This document shows, piece after piece, positions 18,691 through 26,166 of a stretch of 64,000 bases of DNA (the first letter of the stretch is position 1; every line of letters starts with the position of its first letter). The DNA is taken from assembly GCF_900102785.1 (NCBI RefSeq), contig NZ_FNGC01000018.1:1-64000 (forward strand). Direction: 5' to 3'. This DNA is from Arthrobacter sp. ok362 (GTDB taxonomy: Bacteria; Actinomycetota; Actinomycetes; Actinomycetales; Micrococcaceae). The notes below the pieces were generated by a model that saw only the letters and a program-made list of their open reading frames with translations, was not told the origin of the DNA and made no database searches. The translations under genes and the position numbers were made by a program.

Positions 18691-19286
18691 TTGCGGCGTC
18701 CGCTCCTGAGAGCGGCGGCAGCCTGCTTCCAGGTGGAGCCGGCCAGGATGGAGCCGTGCAGGGGCGGATGGCCCGAAGCGCCGCTGGCGCTGCCACGGCC
18801 GGCGGGGCCGCGGGCATGGGAGTTGCGGTGAAGGGAGCTGCGGCGGGACGGCGGCAGGTCCCGGACCCCGTCCGGGCCGTCGGCGGCGGCATCCGCGCCG
18901 TCGGCGCCGTCACGGGCGCGCCCGGCCGGCTGGCTGCTGAAGTGGTTGCCGGCGAGCGGGCTGGCCTCGGCCAGGACCCGGGCGAATTCCCCCAGGCCGC
19001 GGCTGATGCCGGGAACAGGGACTTCTTCGGGTTCGGGCGGGATGTCCCCAGTGTGCAGGACGTTGACGGCGTGCTCGGTGACGCCCAGGAGGAAGCGCTG
19101 CCCGGCGGCGTCGACCACCACCACGGAGGCTTTTTGTCCTAGGCTCTGCCGGCTGACGATGGTCAAGGCGCGGTCAGCCCGGCGCCGCCCGGCGCCTTGG
19201 CCCAGCCGGCGCTGGAGGAACCACATGAGGCCAAGCACCGCGCCCAGGGCCACGACTACCCGTAGCCCGAGGATCAGTGCGTCCAT
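18687..19286 (-). CDS. fliO: Flagellar biosynthetic protein FliO
   Basis: Single-pass membrane protein that helps assemble the FliP ring. 199 residues: an N-terminal membrane helix (VVVALGAVLGLMWFLQRRLG), the FliO core DRALTIVSRQSLGQKASVVVVDAAGQRFLLGVTE (split) and a long, low-complexity charged tail that is probably disordered. The position between fliN and fliP is standard. Its start follows the fliN stop without a gap, and its end overlaps fliP by four bases. Confidence 0.92.
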   Translation of the reverse strand: MDALILGLRVVVALGAVLGLMWFLQRRLGQGAGRRRADRALTIVSRQSLGQKASVVVVDAAGQRFLLGVTEHAVNVLHTGDIPPEPEEVPVPGISRGLGEFARVLAEASPLAGNHFSSQPAGRARDGADGADAAADGPDGVRDLPPSRRSSLHRNSHARGPAGRGSASGASGHPPLHGSILAGSTWKQAAAALRSGRRN

Positions 19287-20009
19287 TCAGCTGAGCCCCT
19301 CGGCGACATCGAGGATCCGGGTGATCCGCACCGCGTAGTCCTGGTCGAGGACCACAACTTCGCCGTGCGCGATCAGGCGCCCGTTGAGCAGGACGTCGGC
19401 CGGGGCGCCGGCGGAGCGGTCCAGCTCGATGATCTTGCCCGGCTCCAGGGACAGCACGTCCCGGACCGACATCCGGGTGCGTCCGATCTCCACGGTCAGG
19501 GCCATTTCAATGTTGTTGATGCGGCCGAGCCGGCCGGCCACCGTGTCGCCGCCGGCGAACAAGTCCCCGCCGCGGTCCTGGCTGTTGCCGTGTTCGCGGA
19601 GCCGGACAGCAAACCAGGCGGCGGCGTTGCTGCCGTCGGAAAGTTCAAAGACAGCCGTGTCGGGGTCCGAGAGGAGCCCGGAGACGTCGGATTCCCGCAG
19701 GTCGGACAGGACACCGGCCCCGAAGACCGAGCTGGCGCTTTCCATCGCGGGGCGCAGGACGTCAGTCACGGAGACGTGTCCCAGCTGGGACCCGGCCCCG
19801 GCGGCCTCGTCAAGGAAGGTGCGGTCGCTGAGCATGAGGGCGAGGTCGGCGGTCACCGCGCCGACGAAGGTCGCCGTGACCGCTTGCCGGGCGTAGGCCG
19901 CCGCGGAGCGGGCGGGCACCAGGGCGACAACCTTCAGGGCCACCGGGCTCGGCAGCTCCTCGACGAGCCGTTCCGCCGACAATTCGTGCTTGGTCAGGGT
20001 GATGCTCAT
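19287..20009 (-). CDS. fliN: Flagellar motor switch protein FliN (long form)
   Basis: C-ring component. The C-terminal roughly 80 residues are a clear SpoA domain: NNIEMALTVEIGRTRMSVRD, LSLEPGKIIELDRSAGAPAD, LLNGRLIAHGEVVVLDQDYAVRI. At 240 residues it is much longer than enterobacterial FliN. The first 150 or so residues form a separate alpha/beta-like domain reminiscent in position of the CheC-like half of Bacillus FliY, but I see no ExxN phosphatase motif (the nearest is PAMESAS). It overlaps fliM by four bases. Confidence 0.92.
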   Translation of the reverse strand: MSITLTKHELSAERLVEELPSPVALKVVALVPARSAAAYARQAVTATFVGAVTADLALMLSDRTFLDEAAGAGSQLGHVSVTDVLRPAMESASSVFGAGVLSDLRESDVSGLLSDPDTAVFELSDGSNAAAWFAVRLREHGNSQDRGGDLFAGGDTVAGRLGRINNIEMALTVEIGRTRMSVRDVLSLEPGKIIELDRSAGAPADVLLNGRLIAHGEVVVLDQDYAVRITRILDVAEGLS

Positions 20010-20902
20010 CGTTGGTTCTCCTCGATTGTGACAATTACTGCGGCCGCGCGGGAGCCGTTGCGGGCCGGGGCGGCGGTGGCCAGCCGGGTTCCGTCCAGGG
20101 TGAGGTCAAAGGGCCGGTTTTCCAGGTGCGGCAGGGTCAGGACGTCGCCGACGGCGAGTCCCAGGACCTGGCTTGGGGTGACGAACGACGTCGAGAGCCG
20201 TACCGACAGTTCCACCGGCACCTGCTCCAGCTGGGCGCTGACGCGCGCGGCGGCGTCGTCGCGGGAGTCGGTCGGGTTGACCTTCTTGAGCCGTCCCAGC
20301 AGGATGCCGGCCGGAACGGCCAGGGTGGCCGGGGCGTTGACGTCGCCGACGCTCATGGTGAAGGAGGCGACGATCATCAGTTCGCTCGGCGCGGCCGCCT
20401 GGGCGAACTGGGAGTTGTACTGGATCGTGTCCACCCGGACGGCCTCGCTGAGCAGCGGTCCCAGGGAGTAGCCGAGGTCTTCGAGGGCTTCGTCCATGAG
20501 GCCCTTGATCAGCGCCTGCTCGATCTGGGTGAACTTGCGGTCCGGCATGGGCGAATCGTTGGAGGCGCCGAGCATGCGGTTGACCCAGCCGAGGGCGGCC
20601 GGGCCGGGGAACTGCACCACGAGCTTGGAATCGTGGGCCTCGACGGTGCACAGGACCATGGCCGTGACGGCGGGCAGCGAGGCGGCGTACTCGTCGTAGC
20701 TGAGCATGCTGACATCTTCAAGGCGCACCACGGACTTGACGCGGACCTTGGCGGTGAGCTGCGTGCCCCACTGGCGGGCGAAGGTTTCGAAGGCGAGCTC
20801 CAGCACTCGGCTGTGTTCGCGGGCGAGCGTCGCGGGACGGCGGAAGTCATAGACGCTGACGGTCCGCTCCCGTGCCACTTCCCGCTCATCCAGAACACTC
20901 AC
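20006..20902 (-). CDS. fliM: Flagellar motor switch protein FliM, lacking the CheY-binding peptide
   Basis: C-ring protein linking FliG and FliN. The core is clear: VYDFRRPATLAREHSRVLEL, FARQWGTQLTAKV, LEDVSMLSYDEYAASLP, a middle domain, and a C-terminal SpoA domain (LPHLENRPFDLTLDG). I chose the GTG at 20902 (VSVLDEREVARER) because a sigma-28-like promoter lies directly before it, which makes the message nearly leaderless. Upstream GTG or TTG codons overlap that promoter. With this start the protein has about 298 residues. The usual N-terminal EIDALL peptide that binds CheY-P is absent under any of these starts. Confidence 0.93.
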   Translation of the reverse strand: MSVLDEREVARERTVSVYDFRRPATLAREHSRVLELAFETFARQWGTQLTAKVRVKSVVRLEDVSMLSYDEYAASLPAVTAMVLCTVEAHDSKLVVQFPGPAALGWVNRMLGASNDSPMPDRKFTQIEQALIKGLMDEALEDLGYSLGPLLSEAVRVDTIQYNSQFAQAAAPSELMIVASFTMSVGDVNAPATLAVPAGILLGRLKKVNPTDSRDDAAARVSAQLEQVPVELSVRLSTSFVTPSQVLGLAVGDVLTLPHLENRPFDLTLDGTRLATAAPARNGSRAAAVIVTIEENQR

Positions 20903-20910
20903 GGTTGCCA

Positions 20911-20937
20911 CTATCGGCCAGGGAACCCGAGGCGTAA
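20911..20937 (-). promoter_or_regulatory. Sigma-28-type promoter for fliM
   Basis: On the minus strand: TTAC, 15 bp, then GCCGATAG. The -10 box is one base from the sigma-28 consensus GCCGATAA and the spacing matches the other four sites in this cluster exactly. The expected transcript start falls at about the GTG at 20902. Confidence 0.7.
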
Positions 20938-20965
20938 GCAATCCGCCGCAGGCAATCCGCCGTAG
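20938..20965. repeat. Two 14-bp tandem repeats in the motB-fliM spacer
   Basis: GCAATCCGCCGCAG is followed by GCAATCCGCCGTAG, with a third partial unit (GCAAT) after it. The copies begin right upstream of the fliM promoter's -35 box. Function unknown; slippage could change the spacer length. Confidence 0.55.
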
Positions 20966-20977
20966 GCAATAAGCAGC

Positions 20978-21805
20978 CTATTTCTGGCTCTGTTTCAATG
21001 CCTCCGGGATCAGCGCCCGGACGACGTCGGGCTTGTCGGAAAGGACCACGATGTCCACCCGGCGGTTCCGCTCCATGAGCGCCGGGGTGGAGTCGTCGTT
21101 GACCTGCCGGGCCGATCCGAACGCGACGGCGCCGATAGTGCCGGGGGCAATGCCGCCGTGGTCCACCATGTGCCGCAGGACGTTGACGGCGCGCGCCGAG
21201 GACAGTTCCCAGGTGGAGGGGTAGGCCGTGATGCCGTTCGCGGCGTGGCCCTCGACCATGATTTCCATGCGGGCCGGCTTCAGGACCGGGGAGATGACCT
21301 GCAGCACTCGGGTGGCCCGGGAGGTGAGCTCGGGCCGGTCGGGTTCGAAGAAGGCCTGTGATCCGACGAGTTTGACGGTCAGGCCGCGCTGGTCGATCTG
21401 GAACTCGACGTTCTCGCTCAGCCCGGCGGCTGCCAGCCCGGCCTGCATTTTCTTCTGCAGTTCCTTGAGTCGGTCCACTTCCTTGACCGCTTCAGCCATG
21501 TTTTTCTCGGGGGATGCGGTTGCCGCGCCCTTGACGGCGGCGAACGCCTCGAGGTTCTGGTCCACGAGTTCCGGCGGCACCACCGTGCCCGACGCCGTGT
21601 CCACGGTCTCCGACGCGACCGCGCCGAATCCGGTGGCCAGGGAGTTGCGGAGCTTTTCAAACTTGTTGGCGTCCACGGTGGACATCGCGAAGAGGACGAT
21701 GAACATGCACATCAGCACGGTGACCATGTCCATGTAAGACGCCATCCAGCGTTCGTCGACGTGGTGTTCTTCCGGCTTCTTGCGCCCGCGCCGCCTGGGG
21801 CTCAC
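20978..21805 (-). CDS. motB: Flagellar motor stator protein MotB
   Basis: Stator subunit anchored to peptidoglycan. The GTG at 21805 overlaps the motA stop (GTGA) and gives 275 residues. After a basic N-terminus comes the single membrane helix DMVTVLMCMFIVLFAMS, in which Asp26 is the likely ion-binding residue. The C-terminal OmpA-like domain includes MVEGHAAN and WELSSARAVNVLRHMVDHG. A longer reading of the same frame into motA has no conservation and was not used. Translation is probably coupled to motA. Confidence 0.94.
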   Translation of the reverse strand: MSPRRRGRKKPEEHHVDERWMASYMDMVTVLMCMFIVLFAMSTVDANKFEKLRNSLATGFGAVASETVDTASGTVVPPELVDQNLEAFAAVKGAATASPEKNMAEAVKEVDRLKELQKKMQAGLAAAGLSENVEFQIDQRGLTVKLVGSQAFFEPDRPELTSRATRVLQVISPVLKPARMEIMVEGHAANGITAYPSTWELSSARAVNVLRHMVDHGGIAPGTIGAVAFGSARQVNDDSTPALMERNRRVDIVVLSDKPDVVRALIPEALKQSQK

Positions 21806-22623
21806 GCGGCCTCGTCCATCCTGTCGGACTTGTCCGCGCCGGCGGCTTTCTTGCCGCCGCTGCCGGAGCTCTTGAGCTGGTGCTCCGGGACCATGGCGCG
21901 GAGCCGTTCGGCGAGCAGCAGCGGCTGGGCGCCGGACTGGACCGACAGCATGCCTTCCATGAGCAGCGTCATCCGTTCGATGTCCAGTTCCGAGAGCCGG
22001 GCCATCCGGGCGCTGAAGGGAAGCCAGATGAAGTTGGCGGAGAGCAGGCCCCACAGGGTGGCGACGAAGGCTGCCGCGATCATTGGGCCCAGGTGGTCCG
22101 GCGTGGAGAGGTTTTCCAGGACGTGGGTCAGGGACACCACGGTGCCGATGATGCCCACGGTGGGAGCGTAGCCGCCGAGGCTCGCGAAGAATTTGGAGTT
22201 GGCGTGGTCGCTGCGGGACTTCGAATCGATCTCGTCCTCCATCAGCATCCGGAGGTCCTCGGCGTCGGTGCCGTCGGCTATGTTCTGCAGGGCACGGGCC
22301 AGGAAGGGATCCTTGACGCTGGCCGCTTCCTCTTCCAGGGAGAGCAGGCCCTCACTGCGGGCCTTTTCGGCGAAGCGGACCATCTGGTCGATGCTTTCCT
22401 GCGGCTTGGCGGTCTTGCCGAGGAACATCTTGGGGAGGGCTTTGAAGGCTTGGACAACGTCCTTGAGGGTGTTTCCGGCGATCCCGACGGCGAGCGTGGC
22501 GCCGAAGACCAGGATCATGGGGGCGGGGAGGAGCAGCGCCGACAGGCTGGCGCCCTCGAGCGACACCATGGCGATAACGGAGCCAAAGGCGAGGAGCAGT
22601 CCGATGACTGTTGCGGGATCCAT
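21802..22623 (-). CDS. motA: Flagellar motor stator protein MotA
   Basis: 273-residue stator channel subunit with four membrane helices. The N-terminus MDPATVIGLLLAFGSVIAMV and LLLPAPMILVFGATLAV fit MotA, as do GYAPTVGIIGTVVSLTHVLENL in the helix-3 region and AAAFVATLWGLLSANFIWLPFS in helix 4. The cytoplasmic loop between helices 2 and 3 carries the charged residues that touch FliG. It starts two bases after the flbD stop and overlaps motB. Confidence 0.95.
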   Translation of the reverse strand: MDPATVIGLLLAFGSVIAMVSLEGASLSALLLPAPMILVFGATLAVGIAGNTLKDVVQAFKALPKMFLGKTAKPQESIDQMVRFAEKARSEGLLSLEEEAASVKDPFLARALQNIADGTDAEDLRMLMEDEIDSKSRSDHANSKFFASLGGYAPTVGIIGTVVSLTHVLENLSTPDHLGPMIAAAFVATLWGLLSANFIWLPFSARMARLSELDIERMTLLMEGMLSVQSGAQPLLLAERLRAMVPEHQLKSSGSGGKKAAGADKSDRMDEAA

Positions 22624-22625
22624 CG

Positions 22626-22928
22626 TTACTTTCTGGGTTGCGCGGGCGCCGTGGGGCCGGCGCCGTCGTCGTAGGGGTCGTCGTCCGGATCGTCGGTCCG
22701 GACCAGGCTTAGCGGATATCCGGTGATGGCCGGAAAGTCCCGGGCTTTGCTCAGGATGTAGGCCCGGTAGTCGGCGATGAGCTCGACCACTTCGGCGAGG
22801 CTTTCCAGCACCACGTAGGCGGCGCCGTCGAGCGTCACCAAATGCGTATCCGGGCTCTCGTGGATGCGCTCAATGAGGTCCGGATTGACCGCGAAGCGCG
22901 TTCCGTTGAGGCGTGTGACGACGATCAT
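22626..22928 (-). CDS. flbD: Flagellar protein FlbD
   Basis: Small protein found in Gram-positive and spirochete flagellar operons, normally between flgE and motA; its role is not well defined. The start MIVVTRLNGTRFAVNPDLIERI is the family signature, so I used the ATG at 22928. The following LESLAEVVELIADYRAYIL is also typical. At 100 residues it is longer than the usual 60-80, because of an acidic Asp/Pro-rich tail. A sigma-28-like promoter lies 44 bases upstream. In this genome a P450 gene separates it from flgE. Confidence 0.9.
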   Translation of the reverse strand: MIVVTRLNGTRFAVNPDLIERIHESPDTHLVTLDGAAYVVLESLAEVVELIADYRAYILSKARDFPAITGYPLSLVRTDDPDDDPYDDGAGPTAPAQPRK

Positions 22929-22971
22929 GGGCCGATTCTGCTCTGTGAGGGGAAGGGTGTTCTCCTCCGTA

Positions 22972-22998
22972 CTGTCGGCAGGACCGGCCCCTTCGTTA
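22972..22998 (-). promoter_or_regulatory. Sigma-28-type promoter for flbD-motAB
   Basis: On the minus strand: TAAC, 15 bp, then GCCGACAG. The spacing and -35 box equal those before flgB and flgN; the -10 differs from GCCGATAA in two positions. It would start the distal flagellar operon past the inserted P450. Confidence 0.65.
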
Positions 22999-23202
22999 GG
23001 CGCCTTGGTGACGTACCGGTTCCGCAGGGCGGCCAAGGTGGGCCAGAGTGCCCGTGCCAAGGCTGTTGCGCGGTATTAGGGTGGGAGCTGACGGGGCCAC
23101 GCGGCCCGCCCCGTTGGACGCCTGCTCTGTTGCAGTTCGTCCCTTGCAAGTGGTCCAGTGCCAGGAAGCGACGGCCGTCCGCCTCATGAGGAAAGGCCAG
23201 CC

Positions 23203-24369
23203 ATGGTGCCATTTCCGGCTCTGGAGCAGCCGTTGAACCCGTTTCCCCGCTACGAAGCCATGCGGCACAGTGAACCCGTTTTCCAGGATCAGGAGACCGG
23301 GGTGTGGCACGTGTTCCGCTACGACGACGTGCAGCGCGTCCTGTCCGAGCACGCCACGTTTTCTTCCCGGATCGGCGGGGACAACCCCTCCGAAACGGGC
23401 CAGCTCTTCGCCGCCAGCCTGATCAACACGGACCCGCCCAGGCACCGCCAGTTGCGTTCCCTGGTGTCCCAGGCGTTCACGCCACGGTCAGTGGAAGCGC
23501 TCGGCCCGCGCATCTCGGAACTCACTGACGAGTTGCTGGACCCGGTAGTCGGTGCCGGCGCCGCGGAGCTGATCGACCAGCTGGCCTATCCGTTGCCGGT
23601 CATCGTGATCGCGGAGCTGATGGGCATCCCGGCCGCGGACCGGGACCGATTCAAACAGTGGTCCGACGTGATCGTGAGCCAGACGCGCCCGGGCGCCGAC
23701 GAGACCGGGCACATGGCCGCCCACCGGGAAATGGCGGAGTACTTCATGGGCATGATCGAGCAGCGGCGGCGCATGCCGGGCAATGACCTCATTAGCGGGC
23801 TCCTCGCGGCCGAGATCGACGGGCAGAGGCTCAGCGGCATCGAGTTGCTCGGATTCTGCGCCCTCCTGCTTGTTGCCGGCAACGAGACCACCACCAACCT
23901 GATCGGCAATGCTGTGCTGTGCTTCACCGAAGCGCCGGGCACAGCGGAGCGCCTGATCGCCGAGCCCGCCCTGCTCCCGCAGGCGATCGAAGAAGTGCTG
24001 CGGTACCGCTCCCCCGTCCAGTCCATGTACCGGATCTCCGCCGTCGACACGACGCTGCGCGGCCTGCCCATCCCTGCGGGGTCGCCGATCGTGGCCTGGA
24101 TCGGCTCGGCGAACCGTGACAGTGAGCAGTTCCCGCACCCTGACGTGTTCGACGTCGGACGCTCACCGAACCGTCACCTCGCCTTCGGGCAGGGCGTCCA
24201 CTTCTGCCTCGGCGCTCCCCTGGCCCGGCTCGAGGCCAAGATCGCGCTGCAGGCCGTGCTCTCCCGGTTGCCCGGACTGGCCGTGGATCCCGAGGCGCAG
24301 CTGGAACGGATGGAAAGCACGATCGTCTACGGAGTGAAACAGCTTCCCGTGTCCTGGCAGGCTGCCTGA
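23203..24369 (+). CDS. Cytochrome P450
   Basis: Soluble bacterial class I P450, 388 residues from the ATG at 23203, which follows a GAGGAAAGG ribosome site. The oxygen-binding I-helix motif is AGNETTTNLI, the K-helix ExxR is EEVLR, and the heme loop is FGQGVHFCLGAPLARLE with the ligand cysteine at about residue 335. The TDPPRHRQLRSLVSQAF segment is typical of CYP105/107-like enzymes. No ferredoxin or reductase is adjacent, and the substrate is unknown. It is encoded opposite to, and in the middle of, the flagellar genes, between flgE and flbD, so it looks like an insertion that has nothing obvious to do with motility. Confidence 0.94.
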   Translation: MVPFPALEQPLNPFPRYEAMRHSEPVFQDQETGVWHVFRYDDVQRVLSEHATFSSRIGGDNPSETGQLFAASLINTDPPRHRQLRSLVSQAFTPRSVEALGPRISELTDELLDPVVGAGAAELIDQLAYPLPVIVIAELMGIPAADRDRFKQWSDVIVSQTRPGADETGHMAAHREMAEYFMGMIEQRRRMPGNDLISGLLAAEIDGQRLSGIELLGFCALLLVAGNETTTNLIGNAVLCFTEAPGTAERLIAEPALLPQAIEEVLRYRSPVQSMYRISAVDTTLRGLPIPAGSPIVAWIGSANRDSEQFPHPDVFDVGRSPNRHLAFGQGVHFCLGAPLARLEAKIALQAVLSRLPGLAVDPEAQLERMESTIVYGVKQLPVSWQAA

Positions 24370-24422
24370 CGGCGAGCGCCGCCACCGCCACCGGCCCCGG
24401 CCCCATCCCGTTGCTTACTCCC

Positions 24423-24493
24423 GTTGCCCTATCAGTTGTGGCTGCTACGGGGTCCGAATGACAGCCGTTGACAGCCGTAAGTGATAGGGCAAC
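24423..24493. terminator. Inverted repeat between convergent P450 and flgE, with 10-bp tandem repeat in the loop
   Basis: GTTGCCCTATCA (24423-24434) is perfectly complementary to TGATAGGGCAAC (24482-24493) across 47 bases. Inside the loop TGACAGCCGT occurs twice in tandem (24459-24478). It lies between convergent genes and may act as a bidirectional terminator, though there is no T-run; it could instead be a repeated intergenic element. Confidence 0.5.
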
Positions 24494-24518
24494 GCGGGGG
24501 GGGCGGGGGCTGGAGGAG

Positions 24519-25682
24519 TTAGCGCTTCAGCTGGGTCAGTTCCTGCAGGACCTCATCCGACGTGGTGATGATGCGGGCGTTCGCCTGGAAGCCGCGCTGC
24601 GCAACGATCAGGTTGGTGAATTCCTGCGACAGGTCGACATTCGACATTTCCAGCGAGCCGCCGGTCAGGGTGCCGATGCCGGGGTCGCCCGCGGCACCGA
24701 GCTGCACGCCGCCGGAATTGCCGGTTGCCACGTAGGAGGAGCCGCCGGCCTTCTCCAGGCCAGCCGGGTTGGTGAACTTGGCGAGGGCGATCTTGGCCAG
24801 GACCTGCTTGATGCCGTTGCTGAACGATCCGATCAGAGAGCCGTCGTTGCCGAGTGTGTAGGACTCGAGCTTGCCCACGGCGGCGCCGTTCTGGCCGCTG
24901 ACGGCCAGCGAGCTCATGGTGGCGTAGCCCGAGACCTTGGAGACGTCGATCGTGATGCCGTTAACAGCGATCGGGGCGCCAGCGTTCAGCTTCCCATTGG
25001 TGAACGTCAGGGAGCCCGCGGTTGTTGCGCCACCGTCGCTGGAAGCATCCCAGCCGGCCGCCGTTTTGGTGAACGTCAGCGTCAGGCTGCTTTCCTTCCC
25101 GTTGGCGTCGTAAACATTGACGACACGGTCCAGTTTGGTGCCGTTTGCGGTGTCGTTGGGCAGGTTTCCGTCCAGCGTCACCGTGTCCGTGGCCTTGGCC
25201 ACCATGGTGTTGGGGTTCAGCGTGATGTCGCCGACGGGGCCACCCGCGTTGATGACGCCGTTGGTGGCGGTCCAACCCTGCAGGATGCCGCCGTCGGGGC
25301 TCACCAGCTGGTTAGCTGCGTCCGGGCTGAACGCGCCGGCCCGGGTGAAGAGCTGGCTGCCGCCCTTGCTTGTGACGAAGAAGCCGTCACCGGAAATCAT
25401 CATGTCCGTGGCCCGGCCGGTGCTCTGCGAAGAGCCCTGGGCAAAGTTGGTGGTGACACCGGCAACCCGGACGCCCAGGCCGATCTGGGCGGGGTTGCTG
25501 CCGCCGGTCGCGGGCTGCGGGCCGGTGGCGCCCTGCTGCAGCTGGGACAGGGTGTCCTGGAACTGGGTGGAGGAAGCTTTGAAGCCGGCGGTGTTGACGT
25601 TGGCGATGTTGTTGCCGGTAACGTCCAGCATGGTCTGGTGGGCGCGAAGGCCCGAGATTCCGGAGTACAGCGAGCGGAGCAT
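24519..25682 (-). CDS. flgE: Flagellar hook protein FlgE
   Basis: Hook subunit, 387 residues from the ATG at 25682. It has the rod/hook N-terminal motif LRSLYSGISGLRAHQTMLDV followed by TGNNIANVNTAGFK, the central GDGFFVTS motif, and the C-terminal motif DLSQEFTNLIVAQRGFQANA. A longer in-frame start lies upstream but overlaps flgD and lacks homology. It is the last gene of the flgB-flgE operon. The next gene on the DNA, the P450, converges on it, so its transcript probably ends at the inverted repeat beyond the stop. Confidence 0.96.
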   Translation of the reverse strand: MLRSLYSGISGLRAHQTMLDVTGNNIANVNTAGFKASSTQFQDTLSQLQQGATGPQPATGGSNPAQIGLGVRVAGVTTNFAQGSSQSTGRATDMMISGDGFFVTSKGGSQLFTRAGAFSPDAANQLVSPDGGILQGWTATNGVINAGGPVGDITLNPNTMVAKATDTVTLDGNLPNDTANGTKLDRVVNVYDANGKESSLTLTFTKTAAGWDASSDGGATTAGSLTFTNGKLNAGAPIAVNGITIDVSKVSGYATMSSLAVSGQNGAAVGKLESYTLGNDGSLIGSFSNGIKQVLAKIALAKFTNPAGLEKAGGSSYVATGNSGGVQLGAAGDPGIGTLTGGSLEMSNVDLSQEFTNLIVAQRGFQANARIITTSDEVLQELTQLKR

Positions 25683-25713
25683 GGGAACTGCCTTTCTACG
25701 GGTGAAGAACTGG

Positions 25714-26148
25714 TTAGGAAGCGGCCGGAGCGGTGAGCCCGGTGATGGAGTCGAGGGGAACGGAGAGGTCGCCGATCTTGACGGTCGGAACGGCGCCGGC
25801 ATAGGACACCGAGCCGGCGACGCCGGTGCCGGTCGTACCGTCGCTGAGGGTGTAGTCCACAGTGTGGCCGACCAGCTGCGCGGCCGCAGACCGCATCTGG
25901 AGGGAGAACGCCTCCTTGCTGTTCGTAGCCATTTCGGTCGTTTTCTCCATCATGGAGAGCTGGATGGTTTGGCTCATCATCTGGTTAGTGTCCATGGGCG
26001 CGCTCGGGTTTTGGTTCTTGAGCTGCGCCACGAGCAGGGACATGAACACGTTCGCATCCATGGTCTGCACGGGTGCCCGAACGGCAGAGGCCTGGGCGGC
26101 CGTCCCCGCCGCCGTTACCGGCTGGGATGCGATCGGCTGAATCGTCAT
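25714..26148 (-). CDS. flgD: Flagellar hook-capping protein FlgD
   Basis: Scaffold cap for hook assembly. The N-terminal export and cap region reads MDANVFMSLLVAQLKNQNPS, then APMDTNQMMSQTIQLSMME, which is the family signature. At 144 residues it is a short FlgD: the C-terminal beta domain is reduced to about 60 residues ending in LDSITGLTA. It lies 18 bases after fliK and 31 bases before flgE. Confidence 0.94.
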   Translation of the reverse strand: MTIQPIASQPVTAAGTAAQASAVRAPVQTMDANVFMSLLVAQLKNQNPSAPMDTNQMMSQTIQLSMMEKTTEMATNSKEAFSLQMRSAAAQLVGHTVDYTLSDGTTGTGVAGSVSYAGAVPTVKIGDLSVPLDSITGLTAPAAS

Positions 26149-26166
26149 AAGTCGCGTTCCTTCGTG

